From NCBI GenBank assembly GCA_002708885.1, contig PAPL01000037.1, forward strand, positions 6,597-14,463: DNA of 7,867 nucleotides, written 5' to 3'. The notes below the pieces were generated by a model. That model ran no database searches. It was not told where the DNA came from and saw only the letters and a list, made by a program, of their open reading frames with translations. The position numbers and the translations under genes were made by a program. This document shows, piece by piece, positions 6,063-7,867 of the stretch. Origin of the DNA: Verrucomicrobiales bacterium. Lineage in GTDB: Bacteria > Verrucomicrobiota > Verrucomicrobiia > Verrucomicrobiales > DEV007. How positions within the stretch are numbered: the stretch's first letter is position 1; each line of letters starts with the position of its first letter.

Positions 6063-6459
6063 TTTAAATTAAACCGCCTCTGAGGTAGCTTTGCGTATAT
6101 ATAAAAAATACCCTATCAACCAATGGGTCAGGGTCTTGCTACATCTCAGACTCCTCCAAACCCAAAGTGTGGGGTTCATCACCGACTACAGACTGATTTT
6201 AGGGCCCGCTAAATGCCGGGAAGCGGAAATCGAATCCCCAATTGTGGAAAAGCAGACATTCCGGTTCCGCTTAGCCCCCTGAAAGCGGACGCTCTGGTGG
6301 GCTGTCGAAAGAGTCCGGGTGTAGCCAAAAAACCGGAAATAGGGTCATTCTAAACTATTGGATGGCGTGCCAGTGAATGTTCAGCTAATCTTTTGTCTGA
6401 TCAAGGATACTACGCAGATCGTAGCAGGCTCGAACTCTGGTCTTCAGGAAATTCCGCCC
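6063..6459. other. Intergenic stretch with inverted repeats, no credible gene
   Basis: About 400 bases separate the hydroxylase and exporter genes. Right after the hydroxylase stop lies a small CCTC/GAGG inverted repeat (near 6077-6085) without a T run. From 6204 onward the sequence is GC-richer and carries AAGCGGAA (6221-6228) opposite TTCCGCTT (6265-6272), then AAGCGGAC (6284-6291). Two CCGG words lie in the following tract (about 6317-6338). It reads like a dispersed intergenic element rather than coding DNA. A 63-codon open frame (6091-6282) spanning the arms of the inverted repeat has no ribosome site, and I do not accept it. Confidence 0.4.
6221..6272. repeat. Inverted repeat AAGCGGAA / TTCCGCTT
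   Basis: Perfect 8-bp arms at 6221-6228 and 6265-6272 are separated by 36 bases. A GGG before the left arm and a CCCC shortly after the right arm could extend pairing with a bulge. A third related word, AAGCGGAC, follows at 6284-6291. No T tract follows, so this is not a standard terminator; a mobile or structured intergenic repeat is more likely. Confidence 0.4.
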
Positions 6460-7350
6460 ATGTCCGCTCCTGATTCTTTATTTATCGGATGGCTCGCCGC
6501 CTTCGGGGCCGTAGCAGTCTGGTCCGGCTGGATCGTGGTGTCACGACTAGGCATTATCCAGACATTGACAATATACGATATAATGGCGTTGCGCTTCTTT
6601 GTTGCCGCTGTCGCCATCGCGCCGTTTTTGTGGCGATATTGGCCGCGCCATCTGCGCTGGTGGCAGACTGTGCTGATCTCGTTAGGCCAGGGTGCGCCCT
6701 ATCTGGCATTAGCCTTTGGCGGACTGCATTTCGCCCCGGCCTCGCACGCCGGAACCATGATGAACGGCACGCTTCCCATATTTGCTTTTCTGCTCGGCTG
6801 GCTCTTCCTCAATGATCGACCGGACCGCTGGCGGGGCGTTGGGATGTTGGCGATCCTTATCGGCTGCGGCCTGATCGGCTGGGATAGGGAGTCCGCTGGC
6901 GCTGAGCCCGACGCCTGGATCGGCCACCTTATGTTCTTGGCAGCGGCTCTTCTCGTTGCCGCCAACCTGATCGGCACCAAGGCATGGCAACTAACTGGCC
7001 TGCAGATGATGGTCTTGATTCCGACGGTGAACCTTGTTTGGTTCGGGCCGATCTACCTAGCGTATCTGCCGAAGGCGATTGGAGAGGCCCCATGGACGGA
7101 AATTATTCTGCAGGGAGCCTATCAGGGGCTTGGTCCCGGCCTCTTCGGCCTCTTGTGGTTCGCCACCGCAATCCGCTCAATCGGCGCATCACCGACCGCG
7201 GCGGTGATGGCGATGGCGCCTGGCATGGCAGCACTCCTTGCCATCCCGATTCTCGGTGAATGGCCGAGTGAATTCGCCTGGACCGGGTTGATTCTCACGA
7301 CCGGGGGCATCTTACTAACAGCTGGCTGGCAGCTGGGCCAACCTCGCTAA
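6460..7350 (+). CDS. EamA/DMT superfamily transporter (drug/metabolite exporter type)
   Basis: This is an inner-membrane protein of 296 residues with about ten hydrophobic helices arranged as two EamA repeats. It probably exports a small metabolite or amino acid, though the substrate cannot be read. The first repeat shows ALRFF (43-47) and the block from PIFAFLLGWLFLNDRP (106-121) into a G-rich helix (126-140). The second repeat ends with the typical MAPGMAALLAIPILGE (252-267) and a final helix (272-290). An in-frame ATG at 6358 would add 34 residues with no family character. I prefer the ATG at 6460, which has AGGAA (6446-6450) nine bases before it and gives the usual family length. Higher GC than the hydroxylase gene upstream suggests a different source. 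No terminator with a T run is visible after the stop. Confidence 0.92.
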   Translation: MSAPDSLFIGWLAAFGAVAVWSGWIVVSRLGIIQTLTIYDIMALRFFVAAVAIAPFLWRYWPRHLRWWQTVLISLGQGAPYLALAFGGLHFAPASHAGTMMNGTLPIFAFLLGWLFLNDRPDRWRGVGMLAILIGCGLIGWDRESAGAEPDAWIGHLMFLAAALLVAANLIGTKAWQLTGLQMMVLIPTVNLVWFGPIYLAYLPKAIGEAPWTEIILQGAYQGLGPGLFGLLWFATAIRSIGASPTAAVMAMAPGMAALLAIPILGEWPSEFAWTGLILTTGGILLTAGWQLGQPR

Positions 7351-7363
7351 ATTGGCAGTGAGT

Positions 7364-7513
7364 TCAGCCTTGATCCAAATGCTCGTGCACTTCCGCTTGG
7401 GCATGCAGCATGGCGAGTTCATACTTTTGGTCGGACGATTTGTTCCAAGTTTCCAGGTCCGACACAATAAGGGACGATCCAAAGCCCAAGAGTGAGCCAA
7501 GGAGGCTACTCAT
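7364..7513 (-). CDS. Small 49-residue phage-like protein, possibly truncated
   Basis: The minus strand encodes a short hydrophobic Gly/Ser/Leu-rich start (MSSLLGSLLGFGSSLI) and then a charged helical tail with KYELAMLHAQAE (30-41). A clear ribosome site, GGAGA (7524-7520), lies six bases before the ATG at 7513-7511, which makes translation likely. The layout resembles small membrane or virion proteins of tailed phages, which are usually longer; this is judged by eye, not by a search. The stop comes 13 bases from the end of the convergent exporter gene, so the 3' part of a longer phage gene may have been lost where the exporter segment joined. It may also be a genuine microprotein. Confidence 0.5.
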   Translation of the reverse strand: MSSLLGSLLGFGSSLIVSDLETWNKSSDQKYELAMLHAQAEVHEHLDQG

Positions 7514-7610
7514 TTTATTTCTCCAGGTTGGTCAGATTTGTTGAAAGAGTGTGCCTTTGTTACAAAGACGCCTGTAAAATTAATTATAGAATTAACGATA
7601 GGAGTTTACG
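7514..7610. promoter_or_regulatory. Divergent intergenic region with ribosome sites for both flanking genes
   Basis: This AT-rich gap holds the GGAGA site for the minus-strand small ORF and AGGAG (7600-7604) for the plus-strand DUF1330 gene. For the plus strand, TTGTTA (7557-7562) and TAATTA (7581-7586), 18 bp apart, form a weak sigma-70-like pair. The promoter assignment is tentative. Confidence 0.35.
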
Positions 7611-7867
7611 ATGGCTAAGGGTTATGTGATTGCTCACATAAAGGTGCATAATAAAGAAAAAATAGAGAAATTTAGGGGAATGGCTGGGCCGATAATATCT
7701 GAGTATGGCGGAAAAATTCTTGTCGTCGATCCCACACCGGACATAAGAGAGGGCCGAGAGTCAGGAATAGCAGTTGTTATTGAATTTGAAAATATTGAAG
7801 CTGCCCGGAATTTTTACGAATCTGAAAAATATACTGAAGCAAAAGCAGTTCGTGAAGAAGGATCAGA
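7611..7867 (+). CDS. DUF1330 family protein (partial, C-terminus outside window)
   Basis: The visible 85 residues match the DUF1330 pattern of small dimeric alpha/beta-barrel proteins. They show a first strand GYVIAHIKV (4-12), an amphipathic helix ending GPIISEYGGKIL (26-37), and the helix-forming stretch FENIEAARNFYESEKYTEAK (59-78). Family members are usually about 95 residues, so only the last ten or so are missing. The start is fixed by AGGAG (7600-7604) six bases before the ATG. The biochemical role of the family is not established, and the low-GC, Lys/Glu-rich coding differs from the exporter gene nearby. It is transcribed away from the small phage-like ORF, so it is probably an independent unit. 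Confidence 0.88.
   Translation, partial: MAKGYVIAHIKVHNKEKIEKFRGMAGPIISEYGGKILVVDPTPDIREGRESGIAVVIEFENIEAARNFYESEKYTEAKAVREEGS

Noticed and set aside
6091..6282. 63-codon plus-strand frame after the hydroxylase
   Set aside because: No ribosome site, and it runs across the arms of an inverted repeat and a composition change, so it is unlikely to be coding.
6358..6459. N-terminal extension of the exporter from the upstream ATG
   Set aside because: The 34 added residues have no family resemblance and no ribosome site, while the ATG at 6460 has AGGAA at nine bases and gives normal length.
7337..7356. GCCAA/TTGGC inverted repeat over the exporter stop as a terminator
   Set aside because: A five-base stem with a ten-base loop and no T run on either strand is not convincing.
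7315..7500. 61-codon minus-strand frame overlapping the exporter end
   Set aside because: It overlaps two better supported genes. The 49-residue frame in another phase, starting at 7513, has the ribosome site and a sensible sequence.

Overview
The window looks like a Proteobacterial chromosome, most likely Alphaproteobacterial, although no taxonomic marker gene is present. It combines a conserved ABC peptide-type import operon with a patchwork of mobile or laterally acquired DNA. No rRNA, tRNA or CRISPR array was seen.

Positions 1-3011 (minus strand) hold a canonical dipeptide/oligopeptide-type ABC importer operon. It is transcribed right to left: a periplasmic family 5 solute-binding protein (1482-3011), a DppB-type permease (446-1453, GTG start) and a DppC-type permease (1-449, cut by the window edge). 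The two permeases overlap by the four bases ATGA. The ATPase genes expected next lie outside the window. The upstream region (3012-3433) has no convincing gene but carries several short direct and inverted repeats that could be operators.

Positions 3434-4195 (plus strand) encode the catalytic half of a tyrosine recombinase. The active-site R, HxxR, W and Y are all present, but most of the N-terminal DNA-binding part and a ribosome site are missing, so it is probably a remnant. It is followed by about 790 bases without a credible gene (4196-4987). That stretch is visibly AT-rich in its right half and full of short ordered repeats: 10-bp-phased CCACT and GAGTC words, a dense group of GANTC sites, and a family of CTTAGG/CTTAAG words with perfect palindromes. 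This is the most unexplained part of the window and looks like a phage or plasmid control region.

Positions 4988-6062 encode a 32-residue peptide. It sits just after an extended -10 promoter-like sequence and overlaps, by 8 bases, a membrane di-iron hydroxylase of the fatty acid hydroxylase/sterol desaturase superfamily. Next come about 400 bases of repeat-bearing intergenic DNA and a GC-richer EamA/DMT family exporter (start preferred at 6460). A small minus-strand, phage-like 49-residue ORF (7364-7513) lies tail to tail with the exporter gene. The window closes with a divergently transcribed DUF1330-type small protein (7611 to the edge).

The importer genes form one functional unit. The genes right of 3400 do not form an obvious pathway. 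Their abrupt changes in base composition, the broken integrase and the small phage-like fragment suggest a decayed integration site that has collected cargo.
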